A stretch of 64,000 nt of DNA from Cytobacillus citreus (GCF_018343665.1 NZ_JAGYPM010000001.1:593239-657238); one strand, 5' to 3'. Positions 17,353 through 26,423 are shown, counted from the first letter of the stretch. Notes: generated by a model from the letters alone, not told the origin. Numbers and translations: made by a program.

Positions 17353-18714
17353 ATGGCATTTGAAGGATTAGCCGACCGACTGCAGAATACAATCCAGAAG
17401 ATCCGCGGCAAGGGGAAGGTAAATGAAGCGGATGTAAAAGAAATGATGCGAGATGTAAAACTTGCATTACTTGAAGCAGACGTTAACTTTAAGGTCGTTA
17501 GAGAATTTGTCAAGAAGGTTAGTGAACGAGCTGTTGGACAGGAAGTGTTAAAGAGCTTAACACCTGGACAGCAGGTTGTTAAGGTTGTTAAAGAAGAATT
17601 AACCGACTTAATGGGTGGAGAGCAAAGCAAGATTGCTGTTTCAAACCGCCCACCAACAGTCATTATGATGGTTGGTTTACAAGGTGCCGGTAAAACAACG
17701 ACAACTGGAAAGCTTGCCAACTTGCTGAGAAAGAATTACAACCGAAGCCCATTGCTTGTCGCAGCTGATATTTATCGTCCAGCGGCGATAAAACAGCTTG
17801 AAACCCTTGGAAAACAACTAAGTATGCCAGTATTTTCACTAGGTGATCAAGTCAGCCCTGTTGAAATAGCCAAACAGGCAATCGCAAAGGCTAAAGAAGA
17901 TCATAATGATTACGTTTTAATTGATACAGCTGGTCGATTACATGTTGATGAAGCGTTGATGGATGAGCTGAAGCAGATTAAAGAGCTATCTAATCCGGAT
18001 GAAATCTTCCTTGTAGTTGATGCAATGACAGGTCAAGACGCAGTTAATGTTGCCGAGAGCTTTAATGAGCAATTAGGATTAACGGGTGTCGTGCTGACAA
18101 AGCTTGATGGTGATACCCGTGGAGGAGCAGCCCTCTCCATTCGCTCTGTTACAAATACACCAATTAAGTTTGTTGGTCTTGGAGAAAAAATGGATGCCTT
18201 AGAGCCTTTTCACCCTGAAAGAATGGCCTCAAGAATTTTAGGGATGGGGGATGTTTTAACCCTCATTGAAAAAGCACAAGCAAATGTGGATGAAGAGAAG
18301 GCTAAGGAACTTCAGCAGAAGATTCGGACGGCAAATTTTACATTTGACGACTTTTTGGACCAACTCGGTCAAGTTCGTAAAATGGGACCACTTGAAGACA
18401 TTTTAAAAATGATGCCTGGTGCGAACAAAATTAAAGGGCTGAACAATCTTCAAATTGATGAGAAGCAAATCACTCATGTTGAAGCTATCATCCAATCTAT
18501 GACAAAGGAAGAGAAAATACATCCTGAATTGATTAATGCAAGCCGACGCAAGAGGATTGCGAAAGGGAGCGGTACATCGGTCCCGGAAGTAAATCGCTTA
18601 TTAAAGCAATTTGAAGATATGAAGAAAATGATGAAACAAATGACAGGAATGTCACCAAAAGGGGCAAAAGGAAAGAAAAAAGGCGGATTTAAGTTTCCGT
18701 TTAACCCTTTTTAA
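17353..18714 (+). CDS. ffh: signal recognition particle protein Ffh (SRP54)
   Basis: Ffh binds 4.5S/scRNA and signal sequences and delivers ribosomes to FtsY. The 453-residue protein has the N domain, a G domain with GLQGAGKTTTTGKLA near residue 107, DTAGRLH near residue 190 and TKLDGDTRGG near residue 248. A methionine-rich M domain (about 300-445, with MKKMMKQMTGM) binds signal peptides and RNA. The lysine-rich end KGKKKGGFKFPF is typical for Bacillus. The SD is AGGAGGCGGCAAC before ATG. Confidence 0.98.
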   Translation: MAFEGLADRLQNTIQKIRGKGKVNEADVKEMMRDVKLALLEADVNFKVVREFVKKVSERAVGQEVLKSLTPGQQVVKVVKEELTDLMGGEQSKIAVSNRPPTVIMMVGLQGAGKTTTTGKLANLLRKNYNRSPLLVAADIYRPAAIKQLETLGKQLSMPVFSLGDQVSPVEIAKQAIAKAKEDHNDYVLIDTAGRLHVDEALMDELKQIKELSNPDEIFLVVDAMTGQDAVNVAESFNEQLGLTGVVLTKLDGDTRGGAALSIRSVTNTPIKFVGLGEKMDALEPFHPERMASRILGMGDVLTLIEKAQANVDEEKAKELQQKIRTANFTFDDFLDQLGQVRKMGPLEDILKMMPGANKIKGLNNLQIDEKQITHVEAIIQSMTKEEKIHPELINASRRKRIAKGSGTSVPEVNRLLKQFEDMKKMMKQMTGMSPKGAKGKKKGGFKFPFNPF

Positions 18715-18755
18715 CCCAATTAGAAAGTTTTTTCTAGACTGTAAAGAAAAAACCC

Positions 18756-18785
18756 TTTACAAACTTATTAGGAATCTGATATTAT
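18756..18785 (+). promoter_or_regulatory. probable sigma-A promoter for rpsP
   Basis: TTTACA (18756-18761) and TATTAT (18780-18785) are spaced by 18 bases, about 40 bases upstream of the rpsP ATG. A short TAGAAA/TTTCTA hairpin (18721-18736) lies upstream and could weakly end ffh transcription. Confidence 0.55.
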
Positions 18786-18820
18786 ACTATCTTGTGTGAA
18801 ACTATTCGGAGGTGCTTTAA

Positions 18821-19096
<276 letters not shown>

Positions 19097-19107
19097 TTTT
19101 TATAAAT

Positions 19108-19338
19108 ATGAAAGAGCTTATCGAAACGATTGTAAAGCCCCTTGTTGATTTTCCGGAAGAAGTACTAGTGAAAGTACTTGAAGAAGAAAACCGCGTAACC
19201 TATCAGCTTTCTGTCAACAAGAATGACATGGGGAAAGTAATTGGGAAGCAAGGGCGCGTTGCGAAAGCAATTCGAACTGTTGTTTATGCAGCAGGATCAT
19301 CACAGCAGAAAAAAATCTTTTTAGAAATCAGTGAATGA
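19108..19338 (+). CDS. khpA: KH-domain RNA-binding protein KhpA (YlqC)
   Basis: The 76-residue single KH-domain protein carries the RNA-binding GxxG loop in VIGKQGRVAKAIR (about residues 42-54). In other Firmicutes KhpA pairs with KhpB/Jag and affects cell division and sRNA-type regulation. The start is chosen from the family N-terminus; only 11 bases separate it from the rpsP stop, and that AT-rich spacer has no recognisable SD. Translation is therefore probably coupled to rpsP. Confidence 0.95.
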   Translation: MKELIETIVKPLVDFPEEVLVKVLEEENRVTYQLSVNKNDMGKVIGKQGRVAKAIRTVVYAAGSSQQKKIFLEISE

Positions 19339-19407
19339 GCATTTAACAAAGTGCTGAGCTGAAACATATGAAAGCAATGACTCATTTGAGCCAAGCTTGT
19401 CATCGGA

Positions 19408-19436
19408 AAGGAGGGGCATTGTCCCCTCCTTTTTTC
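19408..19436 (+). terminator. strong intrinsic terminator after rpsP-khpA
   Basis: AAAGGAGGGG pairs perfectly with CCCCTCCTTT around a CATTGT loop and is followed by a T run. It ends the rpsP-khpA transcript before ylqD. Confidence 0.92.
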
Positions 19437-19490
19437 AAATTATTATATTTTAAGAACTGGCACGATTATAGCCTTAGGAGGCATAAATAG

Positions 19491-19877
19491 ATGAAAATAC
19501 TTCAATCTGTCGTGGTAAAACAAGTTCTAACGGAAAATAGTAAAAGTGAACTATTAGATAAATATAGGTCGAATAAGCAGCAACTCCAAAAGGAATGTGA
19601 TCAGCTGAGATTTGAAATGAAAAAGCTTGAAAAAACAAAAAAGTTTCAGCAGATTAGTTTAAATAAGCATTATGAAAAAGAAATTCAAATGAGGCAAGAA
19701 AAAATCAAGCTTCTCGATTTTCAAATTGAACAATTACATATGCTACCATTAGGCAGCGAACTAAAAGAAAAAGAAGTAAAGGCGATTATTGAGATTGAAG
19801 AAGGAGATCGCTGGGAAGATGTTCAAAGCGGCAGAACGATCATCATTCAGGACGGGATTGTTAAGGAAATTCGCTAG
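19491..19877 (+). CDS. ylqD: YlqD family coiled-coil protein
   Basis: The 128-residue protein of the conserved Bacillaceae YlqD family has an N-terminal beta strand (MKILQSVVVKQVLT), a central charged coiled coil (about residues 20-80), and a small C-terminal domain ending IIIQDGIVKEIR. The function is not known. The SD is TTAGGAGG. It lies 12 bases upstream of rimM, so it is probably co-transcribed with rimM-trmD, which hints at an RNA or ribosome link; that is guilt by association only. Confidence 0.9.
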   Translation: MKILQSVVVKQVLTENSKSELLDKYRSNKQQLQKECDQLRFEMKKLEKTKKFQQISLNKHYEKEIQMRQEKIKLLDFQIEQLHMLPLGSELKEKEVKAIIEIEEGDRWEDVQSGRTIIIQDGIVKEIR

Positions 19878-19889
19878 AGGTGAGAGCTA

Positions 19890-20408
19890 TTGGAAAAATG
19901 GTTTAATGTTGGAAAAATCGTAAATACTCATGGCATTAGAGGAGAGGCAAGAATAATCTCAAAGACTGATTTTGCAGCTGATAGATATAAGTCTGGGAAT
20001 AAACTGTTTTTATTTATGCCTGATTCAAATTTGCCACTTGAATTAATTGTGAAATCACATCGTACTCATAAGAATTTTGATTTAGTCACTTTTGAAGGCT
20101 ACGATAATATAAATCAAATCGAAAAATTTAAAGGGGGAATCCTTAAGGTACCTGAGAGTCAGCTTGGTGAATTGAATCAAGATGAGTATTACTACCATGA
20201 AATTATTGGCTGTACAGTCACGACTTTGGATGGTGATGAGTTAGGGAAAATCCGTGAAATTCTTTCACCGGGAGCTAATGATGTTTGGGTAATAAAAGGG
20301 AAGGGTGGCAAGGAGATCTTAATCCCTTATATTGAAGATGTAGTAAAAGAAGTAAACATTAAAGAAAAATCTGTTATCATTGATCCGATTGAAGGTCTTC
20401 TTTCATGA
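19890..20408 (+). CDS. rimM: ribosome maturation factor RimM
   Basis: RimM helps assemble the 30S head with S19. The 172-residue protein has the N-terminal RimM beta-barrel ([19 protein letters not shown]) and the C-terminal PRC barrel ([34 protein letters not shown]). It starts with TTG, supported by SD AGAGGTGA and by the family N-terminus. Its stop overlaps trmD by 4 bases. Confidence 0.98.
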   Translation: MEKWFNVGKIVNTHGIRGEARIISKTDFAADRYKSGNKLFLFMPDSNLPLELIVKSHRTHKNFDLVTFEGYDNINQIEKFKGGILKVPESQLGELNQDEYYYHEIIGCTVTTLDGDELGKIREILSPGANDVWVIKGKGGKEILIPYIEDVVKEVNIKEKSVIIDPIEGLLS

Positions 20409-21145
20409 TGAAAATTGATGTCCTTACACTTTTTCCTGAAATGTTTGCTGGGGTATTTGGCCATTCAATTTTAAAAAAAGCTGCAGACAATAGAGCTGTT
20501 GAATACAATGTCGTGAATTTTAGAGATTATGCTGACAATAAGCATCATACCGTTGATGACTATCCATATGGTGGTGGAGCGGGAATGGTGCTAAAGCCAC
20601 AGCCGATTTTTGATGCAGTAGCTGATTTGCGCGAAAAAGGAATATCTTCACCAAGAGTCATACTTTTATGCCCTCAAGGTGAAAGGTATAACCAGAGGAA
20701 AGCAGAGGAGCTAGCAAAATCAGATCATCTTATTTTTGTTTGTGGACATTATGAAGGTTACGATGAAAGAATTCGTAAGCATATCGTGACTGACGAAATT
20801 TCGATTGGTGATTTTGTTTTAACAGGGGGAGAGCTTGGGGCAATGGTTGTGATAGATAGTGTTGTTCGTCTTCTGCCAGGTGTTCTTGGCAATGAGGAAT
20901 CACATCGTAAAGACTCTTTTAGCACAGGCCTCCTTGAACACCCGCATTATACTCGTCCAGCCGATTTCAGGGGAATGAAAGTCCCTGATGTTCTTTTGTC
21001 GGGTAATCATCGCTTAATTGAAGAGTGGCGAACAAAAGAATCATTGAGAAGGACTTTTTTTCGCAGGCCAGATTTATTCGAACATGTTGAATTATCCGAT
21101 GTTCAAAAAAAATGGTTGGAAGAGATTAAAAATGAACAGAAATAG
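20405..21145 (+). CDS. trmD: tRNA (guanine37-N1)-methyltransferase TrmD
   Basis: TrmD methylates G37 of tRNAs with SAM and prevents frameshifting. The 246-residue SPOUT protein has the N-terminal [13 protein letters not shown], the knot segment [28 protein letters not shown], and the [19 protein letters not shown] motif. The start is ATG 20405 (ATGA overlap with rimM) or ATG 20408; both fit. Confidence 0.98.
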   Translation: MMKIDVLTLFPEMFAGVFGHSILKKAADNRAVEYNVVNFRDYADNKHHTVDDYPYGGGAGMVLKPQPIFDAVADLREKGISSPRVILLCPQGERYNQRKAEELAKSDHLIFVCGHYEGYDERIRKHIVTDEISIGDFVLTGGELGAMVVIDSVVRLLPGVLGNEESHRKDSFSTGLLEHPHYTRPADFRGMKVPDVLLSGNHRLIEEWRTKESLRRTFFRRPDLFEHVELSDVQKKWLEEIKNEQK

Positions 21146-21185
21146 CATTGAAGTTATATCCTCAATATGATAAAATACTTTTTGT

Positions 21186-21220
21186 GACAAAGGCTGGATT
21201 TTTGCAGTTTTTGTCTTATT
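21186..21220 (+). terminator. hairpin after trmD, possible terminator or attenuator
   Basis: GACAAAGGCTG (21186-21196) pairs with CAGTTTTTGTC (21205-21215), with two G-T pairs, and TTATT follows. It lies just upstream of the L19-leader-like element, so it may separate trmD from rplS. Confidence 0.5.
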
Positions 21221-21276
21221 AAGATGTTCCGCTGCAATTAGAGGAAAGTATGTGCATGAGCATCTGTTGGAAGGAG
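21221..21276 (+). ncRNA. L19 leader-like 5' UTR element of rplS
   Basis: The block runs AAGATGTTCCGCTGC, then AGAGGAAAGTATGT, then GCATGAGCATCT, ending at the rplS SD. AGATG pairs with CATCT and TGC with GCA, closing an internal loop. The TTCCGCTGC and GCATGAG strings are what I remember from the Firmicute L19 leader, thought to mediate autogenous control by L19. A covariance-model search was not possible here. Confidence 0.65.
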
Positions 21277-21285
21277 TTGAAAACG

Positions 21286-21630
21286 ATGCATAAATTAATC
21301 GAAGAGATCACAAAAGAACAACTTCGTACTGATATGCCTGCGTTCCGTCCTGGTGATACTGTACGTGTACACGTGAGTATTGTTGAGGGAACTCGTGAGC
21401 GAATCCAGGTATACGAAGGAGTTGTGATCAAGCGTCGTGGTGGTGGTATCAGCGAAACTTTTACAGTTCGTAAGATTTCTTATGGTGTAGGCGTTGAGCG
21501 TACATTCCCTGTTAACACACCAAAGATTGCGAAGCTTGAAGTACTTCGCCGCGGTAAAGTACGCCGTGCGAAACTTTACTACTTACGTAACCTACGTGGT
21601 AAAAAAGCTCGTATTAAAGAAATTCGATAA
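21286..21630 (+). CDS. rplS: 50S ribosomal protein L19
   Basis: The 114-residue protein begins [20 protein letters not shown] and carries [16 protein letters not shown] and GVERTFP, typical L19. L19 lies at the 30S-50S interface. A longer frame opens at 21250, but it would read through the leader; the ATG at 21286 has SD AAGGAG at 9-base spacing and matches the family start. A mosaic repeat and a terminator follow. Confidence 0.98.
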   Translation: MHKLIEEITKEQLRTDMPAFRPGDTVRVHVSIVEGTRERIQVYEGVVIKRRGGGISETFTVRKISYGVGVERTFPVNTPKIAKLEVLRRGKVRRAKLYYLRNLRGKKARIKEIR

Positions 21631-21634
21631 ATCG

Positions 21635-21757
21635 AAAAGCGAAAACGCCTTGTTCAGCCCCGACAAGCATAATACAGGCCGGCGGGAAGGTTGTTCTTTA
21701 ACCTTCTTGTTGGACTGGCTTATGACCTCGAGGGGCTAGGTGTTGTAGCTGGACAAT
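21635..21757 (-). repeat. mosaic intergenic repeat, copy A
   Basis: Read on the minus strand, it starts TGTCCAGCTACAACACCTAG and contains CTCGAGGTCATAAGCC, a GAAGGTT/AACCTTC hairpin (21686-21706) and a tail ending in a GCGTTTTCGCTT module. Nested inverted repeats (AGCCCC/GGGGCT, GCATAA/TTATG) enclose the hairpin. The family resembles a repeat I recall from many Bacillaceae genomes. It shares the hairpin core with the copy between fliE and fliF. Confidence 0.8.
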
Positions 21758-21767
21758 ATGAAAAAAG

Positions 21768-21797
21768 AAAGGAGCTTGTTCTACAAGCTCCTTTTTC
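21768..21797 (+). terminator. strong intrinsic terminator after rplS
   Basis: AAAGGAGCTTGT pairs perfectly with ACAAGCTCCTTT around a 3-base loop, followed by a T run. It ends the rplS transcript downstream of repeat copy A. The 21631-21989 gap therefore holds a repeat, this terminator and the lepB promoter. Confidence 0.92.
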
Positions 21798-21906
21798 TTA
21801 GCTAATAATATTACATAATTGTTAAATAATAAATACATAAGGCTCCAACCATGACTGTTTTGATTGATTTTTGTACAATTAATATTGCAAGAGTATACAT
21901 ATGTAT

Positions 21907-21936
21907 TTGAAAGACTGTATTAACAAGCTTGATAAT
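21907..21936 (+). promoter_or_regulatory. sigma-A promoter for lepB
   Basis: TTGAAA (21907-21912) and GATAAT (21931-21936) each match five of six consensus bases and are 18 bases apart, 54 bases upstream of the lepB ATG. A weaker pair, TTGTAC and TATACA, sits just upstream (21871-21899). Confidence 0.6.
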
Positions 21937-21989
21937 ACTAATCCTTTAGCTGAAAGCAATTATTTTACGGAAGATTGGTGGAGGAATAA

Positions 21990-22541
21990 ATGACAAAAAA
22001 GAAAAATGAATTATGGGAATGGTCAAAAGCCCTTATTATTGCAGTATTATTAGCAGCTATTATTCGTTACTTTTTATTCGCGCCGATTGTGGTTGATGGG
22101 CTTTCTATGATGCCAACTTTGCATGATCAGGATCGCATGATCGTAAATAAGTTTAGTTATAAAATAGGAAAGCCTGAAAGGTTCGATATTATCGTTTTTC
22201 ATGCACCTGAAAATAAGGATTACATAAAAAGGATAATTGGTTTGCCAGGAGATCGAATTGAATATAAAGATGACATCCTATATGTTAATGGCAAGGCGTA
22301 CGATGAGCCATATTTAGATGAATATAAGAAAGAAGTCATAGACGGTCCATTAACTGAACCATTTACTCTTGAGGAAAAAATCGGTCAGGAAACCGTACCT
22401 GAGGGCCATCTTTTCGTTATGGGAGATAATAGGAGATTCAGTAAGGATAGCCGTCATATTGGCACTGTTCCTATGGATAAAGTACTAGGAAACACTAGCA
22501 TTATTTATTGGCCAATTGAAGATATTCAAATTGTAAAATAA
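21990..22541 (+). CDS. lepB: type I signal peptidase
   Basis: This membrane serine protease removes signal peptides from secreted proteins. The 183-residue protein has one N-terminal span (about 13-31), the catalytic Ser39 in VDGLSMMPTL and the general-base Lys80 in YIKRIIGLPGD. The later box MGDNRRFSKDSRHIG is also present. It corresponds to the Sip-type signal peptidases of Bacillus; which B. subtilis paralogue is closest cannot be decided here. The SD is GGTGGAGG. Confidence 0.96.
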   Translation: MTKKKNELWEWSKALIIAVLLAAIIRYFLFAPIVVDGLSMMPTLHDQDRMIVNKFSYKIGKPERFDIIVFHAPENKDYIKRIIGLPGDRIEYKDDILYVNGKAYDEPYLDEYKKEVIDGPLTEPFTLEEKIGQETVPEGHLFVMGDNRRFSKDSRHIGTVPMDKVLGNTSIIYWPIEDIQIVK

Positions 22542-22589
22542 AGATTTTTTTACTTAATAATAATTACGTCGCATTGGGAGGTGACAGCT

Positions 22590-23456
22590 ATGACTATTCA
22601 ATGGTTTCCCGGGCACATGGCAAAGGCCAGAAGGCAAGTTACAGAAAAACTAAAGCTAGTAGATATTATCTATGAATTGGTGGATGCAAGAATTCCCTAT
22701 TCTTCTCGCAATCCGATGATTGATGAAATCATTCAGCATAAACCACGAATCATTCTTTTAAATAAGGCTGATATGGCCGATAAGGAAAAGACAAAGCAAT
22801 GGGTAAAATATTTTAATGAACAAGGATTAAAGGCTATAGCTATTAATTCGCAGGCAGGACAAGGAATGAAAGAAATTGTAGCTGCATCTCAAGAAATTCT
22901 AAAGGAAAAATTTGATCGAATGAAGTCAAAAGGGGTAAAACCTAGAGCTATTCGTGCGATGATAGTAGGTATTCCGAATGCAGGAAAGTCAACACTCATT
23001 AATAGGCTAGCGAAAAGGAATTTGGCAAAAACCGGAAATACACCTGGAGTCACAAAGGCACAGCAATGGATTAAGGTAGGAAAAGAATTGGAACTTCTCG
23101 ATACGCCAGGAATTCTTTGGCCAAAGTTTGAAGATCAAGAGGTTGGCTTAAAGCTTGCACTTACGGGTGCGATTAAAGATACAATATTAAATTTACAAGA
23201 TATAGCTATATATGCTCTTCGATTCCTTGAAAAAAGCTATCCTGAACGTATGAAGGATCGTTATAGTCTAGAAGTTATTCCAGAAGATATTGTAGAATTA
23301 TTTGATGAGATTGGAAAACTTCGTGGCTGTTTAATGGGTAGAGGAGAAATAGATTACGATAAAGTAACTGAACTCATTATTAGGGATTTTCGAACGGAAA
23401 AATTAGGACCAATTACATTGGAAAAACCTGAAGATTTGATCACAATTACTGAATAA
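22590..23456 (+). CDS. rbgA: ribosome biogenesis GTPase RbgA (YlqF)
   Basis: RbgA is a circularly permuted GTPase needed for late 50S assembly, where it licenses L16 entry. The 288-residue protein begins [17 protein letters not shown]. The permuted G-motif order is visible: NKAD (G4) near residue 58, then the P-loop GIPNAGKST near residue 130, then [10 protein letters not shown] (G3). The C-terminal helical RNA-binding domain follows. A GTG three codons upstream is rejected because SD GGGAGGTGA spaces correctly to this ATG. Confidence 0.97.
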   Translation: MTIQWFPGHMAKARRQVTEKLKLVDIIYELVDARIPYSSRNPMIDEIIQHKPRIILLNKADMADKEKTKQWVKYFNEQGLKAIAINSQAGQGMKEIVAASQEILKEKFDRMKSKGVKPRAIRAMIVGIPNAGKSTLINRLAKRNLAKTGNTPGVTKAQQWIKVGKELELLDTPGILWPKFEDQEVGLKLALTGAIKDTILNLQDIAIYALRFLEKSYPERMKDRYSLEVIPEDIVELFDEIGKLRGCLMGRGEIDYDKVTELIIRDFRTEKLGPITLEKPEDLITITE

Positions 23457-23480
23457 GAAAAGTAAATAAATCAAACTCCA

Positions 23481-23601
23481 TAGAGGATGACTCAAATGGA
23501 AGCATTAACCCAAAGCAATATATTGTAAATTGGATTTAATCAATATCCAAAATACACAGTATATGTAGAGAAGGGCTAGAGCTAACCAGAGTCATCCTCT
23601 A
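23481..23601. repeat. 121-bp element with 13-bp perfect terminal inverted repeats
   Basis: TAGAGGATGACTC (23481-23493) and GAGTCATCCTCTA (23589-23601) are exact inverse copies. An inner TGG/CCA pair extends the stem after a bulge. The interior holds a second TTGGAT/ATCCAA hairpin (23530-23550) and no coding potential. An A/T-rich stretch with a T run follows, so the folded RNA could also act as an rbgA terminator. Confidence 0.8.
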
Positions 23602-23655
23602 AATATTTTTTTAAACAAGCCGATACATAGACTATGGAATTGAGGGAGAAACAAC

Positions 23656-24435
23656 ATGGAAAAACAAACAATTCGAGAGATTGAACAAAATCTTTCTTTA
23701 GTAAAAGATCGAAATAGCGATTTTATTAGATTTATAGAAAAAGATGAGAGAAAAGGCGTTCAGCAGCTTTTAAAAAAGTGGTATTCTCAACAAGAATTAG
23801 AGAAGAAGGCATATGAAAAACATTTGGAAATGATACAGTATGAGCATGATTACAGAAGTCAGGGCTACGAAAACATTGCTGGAATAGATGAGGTTGGAAG
23901 AGGACCGCTTGCAGGACCTGTCGTTGCTGCAGCTGTTATCTTACCACCCACTTTTTATTTGCCTGGTTTAGATGATTCTAAAAAGCTATCGGAACAAAAA
24001 AGAAATGCATTTTTTGAGATCATTAAACGAGAGGCATTATCTGTAAGCATAGGTATCATTAGTGTAAAGGAGATCGATCGAATAAATATTTTGGAAGCAT
24101 CGAAAAAAGCCATGCTTACCGCAATAGCGGGGCTTAAAACCAAGCCGGATTTCCTCCTTATTGATGCAGTCAAGCTCATGACTCCTTATCCACAGGAAGC
24201 AATTATAAAAGGTGACGGAAAAAGCATTTCGATTGCCGCTGCTTCAATAGTGGCAAAAGTTACACGTGACCGGATGTTGATTCAACTAGCAAAGGAATTT
24301 CCCCAATACGGATTCTCTCAAAACATGGGGTATGGTACGAAGGAACATCTGAACGCAATTAAAGAGTTTGGTATAACCCCCCACCATCGAAAAAGCTTTG
24401 CTCCCATAAAGGAATTCATAATAGAAGTTAAGTAA
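23656..24435 (+). CDS. rnhB: ribonuclease HII
   Basis: RNase HII cuts RNA in RNA-DNA hybrids and single embedded ribonucleotides. The 259-residue protein has a Bacillus-type N-terminal helical extension (about 70 residues). The catalytic core then shows IAGIDEVGRGPLAGPVVAA, DDSKKLSEQKR, LLIDAVKL and IVAKVTRDR, giving the expected D-E-D-D metal ligands. The YGTKEHLNAIKEFG motif near the end is also typical. Confidence 0.97.
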   Translation: MEKQTIREIEQNLSLVKDRNSDFIRFIEKDERKGVQQLLKKWYSQQELEKKAYEKHLEMIQYEHDYRSQGYENIAGIDEVGRGPLAGPVVAAAVILPPTFYLPGLDDSKKLSEQKRNAFFEIIKREALSVSIGIISVKEIDRINILEASKKAMLTAIAGLKTKPDFLLIDAVKLMTPYPQEAIIKGDGKSISIAAASIVAKVTRDRMLIQLAKEFPQYGFSQNMGYGTKEHLNAIKEFGITPHHRKSFAPIKEFIIEVK

Positions 24436-24447
24436 GAAGGTGATATT

Positions 24448-26112
24448 GTGCAGCTATCGAACATTATACAATCTCTGCTAAAGCATAATTATATAAGTGA
24501 TAATAAAGCTTTGACTTTTAGAGCCGGACAGATTTTTAGCGGAAAGGTATTAAAGCTTTTTCCAAATCAAATTGCTGAAGTGCTAGTTGGTTCTCATAAG
24601 GTGCTTGCGCAATTAGAAATCCCCTTATCAGTAAATGAAAACCATTGGTTTCAAGTTGAATCAGTTGAAGGAAAGGTTCACTTAAAGGTTTTAGATACAC
24701 AGGGTACTAACGAAAAGCAGCTTTTGGTTGGGGATCTGTTAAAACTGTTTTCTCTTCCTGAAACAAAGGAGAATATAACTCTTTTGCAACATTTTGTAAA
24801 GGAACGGCTTCCAATCACGAAAGAAACAATCAAAACTGCTGCTGAGTGGGTAAAAGGCAGTCAATCCATTCAAGATAGCCTCCAAGCAATAAGTGCACTT
24901 TATTCCAAACAATTGCCTTTTACTAAAGATGTTTTCCAATCTATTACATCAATAATCAAAAATGATTCATTTTTATCATTGTTAGAAAACCTTCAAACGT
25001 TATTAAAAGATAACACTACTAATGATACTAGTACAAGACTTTTATCGATTATTAATGAAATGAGTATGACTGAAAAAGAACGAACAATCAATTTGGCTCT
25101 CACAACTCTTATTAAAGAGGCACAAGGAATACAAGATCCAGTAAAATCCGAAACAGCATTGAAGCTTTTACAGGACCTTGGATTTTTTTTAAAGGAAACG
25201 ACCTCAAAAGAGGTTCGGATATTTAGTGCAGGGCAGCTTGAAAATAACAACAATATTCTAATTGCTAGCGAAGAACTACAAACTGAAGTCCCATTCTTAT
25301 TGTCTACCCTAAGTAAAAATCGTGAAGCTATAGTGAAGTTTGCTCAGCTTCTATCGTTGGAAGAATCTGAAGCTGCAATAAAGCTTTCTGCTAAGGAGCA
25401 GGATTTGCTAACAAGCATTAAGAGAGAAGTTCTCGAGAGTATAAAACCTGTTGATGCACATGTGGTAAAAGATCAATTAAAAAATTTAATTCAAAAAATT
25501 GGCTTTTCTTATGAACGTGAAGCTGCAAAGTTAATAAATAATCAAAATCAAGAAGAGATAAATAAAATAGAGATGCTTAAGCCAATTCTTATGCAGCTTT
25601 TAAAAGATGAACCAACTGCTCCAATCAAAGACGCAGCCGAAAAGCTTTTGTTAAATATAACAGGATATCAGGTTCTCTCACAGGAAGTGGGGCCTGTTCA
25701 ACAATATGTTTTCCAGCTCCCAATTACATTTTGGGATAAAAAATTGGATATGACGATGCAGTGGAGTGGCAGGAAATCGAAAGAGGGAAAGATAGACCCT
25801 AATTATTGCCGAGTGCTGTTTTATTTAAATCTTGATCATTTGAAAGAAACGATTGTTGATTTACAAGTCCAAAACAGAGTCATAAATATATTTATTACTA
25901 ATGATCGAAATGATTTAAAGGCTATTGCTTCACCGTTTGTCGCTCAATTAAAAGAGAGCTTGGCAGTACTAAATTATCATTTGTCTTCCGTTACGTATAA
26001 CAGAACCACTGAGAGCAAAAAGGCGATAAATGGAAAGGTTAGTGAGCAATTCACCAATACGTCTACTATTATTGTACCTAATACATACAATGGGGTGGAT
26101 TTTCGAATATGA
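24448..26112 (+). CDS. ylqG: YlqG, FliK-like protein
   Basis: The 554-residue protein has a variable helical middle. Its C-terminal domain (about 415-520, with VFQLPITFWDKKLDMTMQW and LDHLKETIVDLQVQNRVINI) resembles the Flg_hook domain of FliK, the hook-length control factor. The GTG start has SD AGAAGGTGAT. Its last codon overlaps ylqH by 4 bases, and YlqH resembles the FliK partner FlhB. Similarity to FliK is by eye; the function is unproven. Confidence 0.8.
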   Translation: MQLSNIIQSLLKHNYISDNKALTFRAGQIFSGKVLKLFPNQIAEVLVGSHKVLAQLEIPLSVNENHWFQVESVEGKVHLKVLDTQGTNEKQLLVGDLLKLFSLPETKENITLLQHFVKERLPITKETIKTAAEWVKGSQSIQDSLQAISALYSKQLPFTKDVFQSITSIIKNDSFLSLLENLQTLLKDNTTNDTSTRLLSIINEMSMTEKERTINLALTTLIKEAQGIQDPVKSETALKLLQDLGFFLKETTSKEVRIFSAGQLENNNNILIASEELQTEVPFLLSTLSKNREAIVKFAQLLSLEESEAAIKLSAKEQDLLTSIKREVLESIKPVDAHVVKDQLKNLIQKIGFSYEREAAKLINNQNQEEINKIEMLKPILMQLLKDEPTAPIKDAAEKLLLNITGYQVLSQEVGPVQQYVFQLPITFWDKKLDMTMQWSGRKSKEGKIDPNYCRVLFYLNLDHLKETIVDLQVQNRVINIFITNDRNDLKAIASPFVAQLKESLAVLNYHLSSVTYNRTTESKKAINGKVSEQFTNTSTIIVPNTYNGVDFRI

Positions 26113-26396
26113 ATACGCGGGAATATAAATTGAGTAAAGAGGCGATAGCCTTAACCTATGATAGAAACGGAAAAGATGCCCCTTACATTTCTGCTAAAGG
26201 GAAAGGTTTTATTGCTGAAAACATACTTGAACGAGCAAAAGAGCATAATATTCCTATACAAGAAGATCCATCATTAATAGAGCTGTTAGGAAAACTGAAT
26301 ATTAATGAGCAGATTCCTGAAGAGCTTTATCAAGCAGTAGCAGAGGTTTTCGCATTTGTATACAAAACTGATCAATTGGCAGGAGGGAAAAAATAA
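26109..26396 (+). CDS. ylqH: YlqH, FlhB cytoplasmic C-terminus-like protein
   Basis: The 95-residue protein aligns with the last 85 residues of the FlhB encoded at 55250-56335: DAPYISAKGKGFIAENI against DAPYVVAKGVDFVAQKI, and IPEELYQAVAEVFAFVYKT against IPEEFFKAVAEILAYVYRT. It begins just after the position of the FlhB NPTH autocleavage site, so it mimics the released C-terminal fragment and has no membrane part. It is translationally coupled to ylqG. Confidence 0.9.
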   Translation: MNTREYKLSKEAIALTYDRNGKDAPYISAKGKGFIAENILERAKEHNIPIQEDPSLIELLGKLNINEQIPEELYQAVAEVFAFVYKTDQLAGGKK

Positions 26397-26423
26397 CAAG
26401 ACGGTAATATTTAATTAGCAGTG

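Noticed and set aside
21494-21739. 81-codon frame overlapping the end of rplS and repeat copy A
   Set aside because: Half is out-of-frame rplS and half is repeat; no SD.
23499-23528. Nine-codon frame inside the 121-bp inverted-repeat element
   Set aside because: Too short, no SD, and inside a palindromic element.
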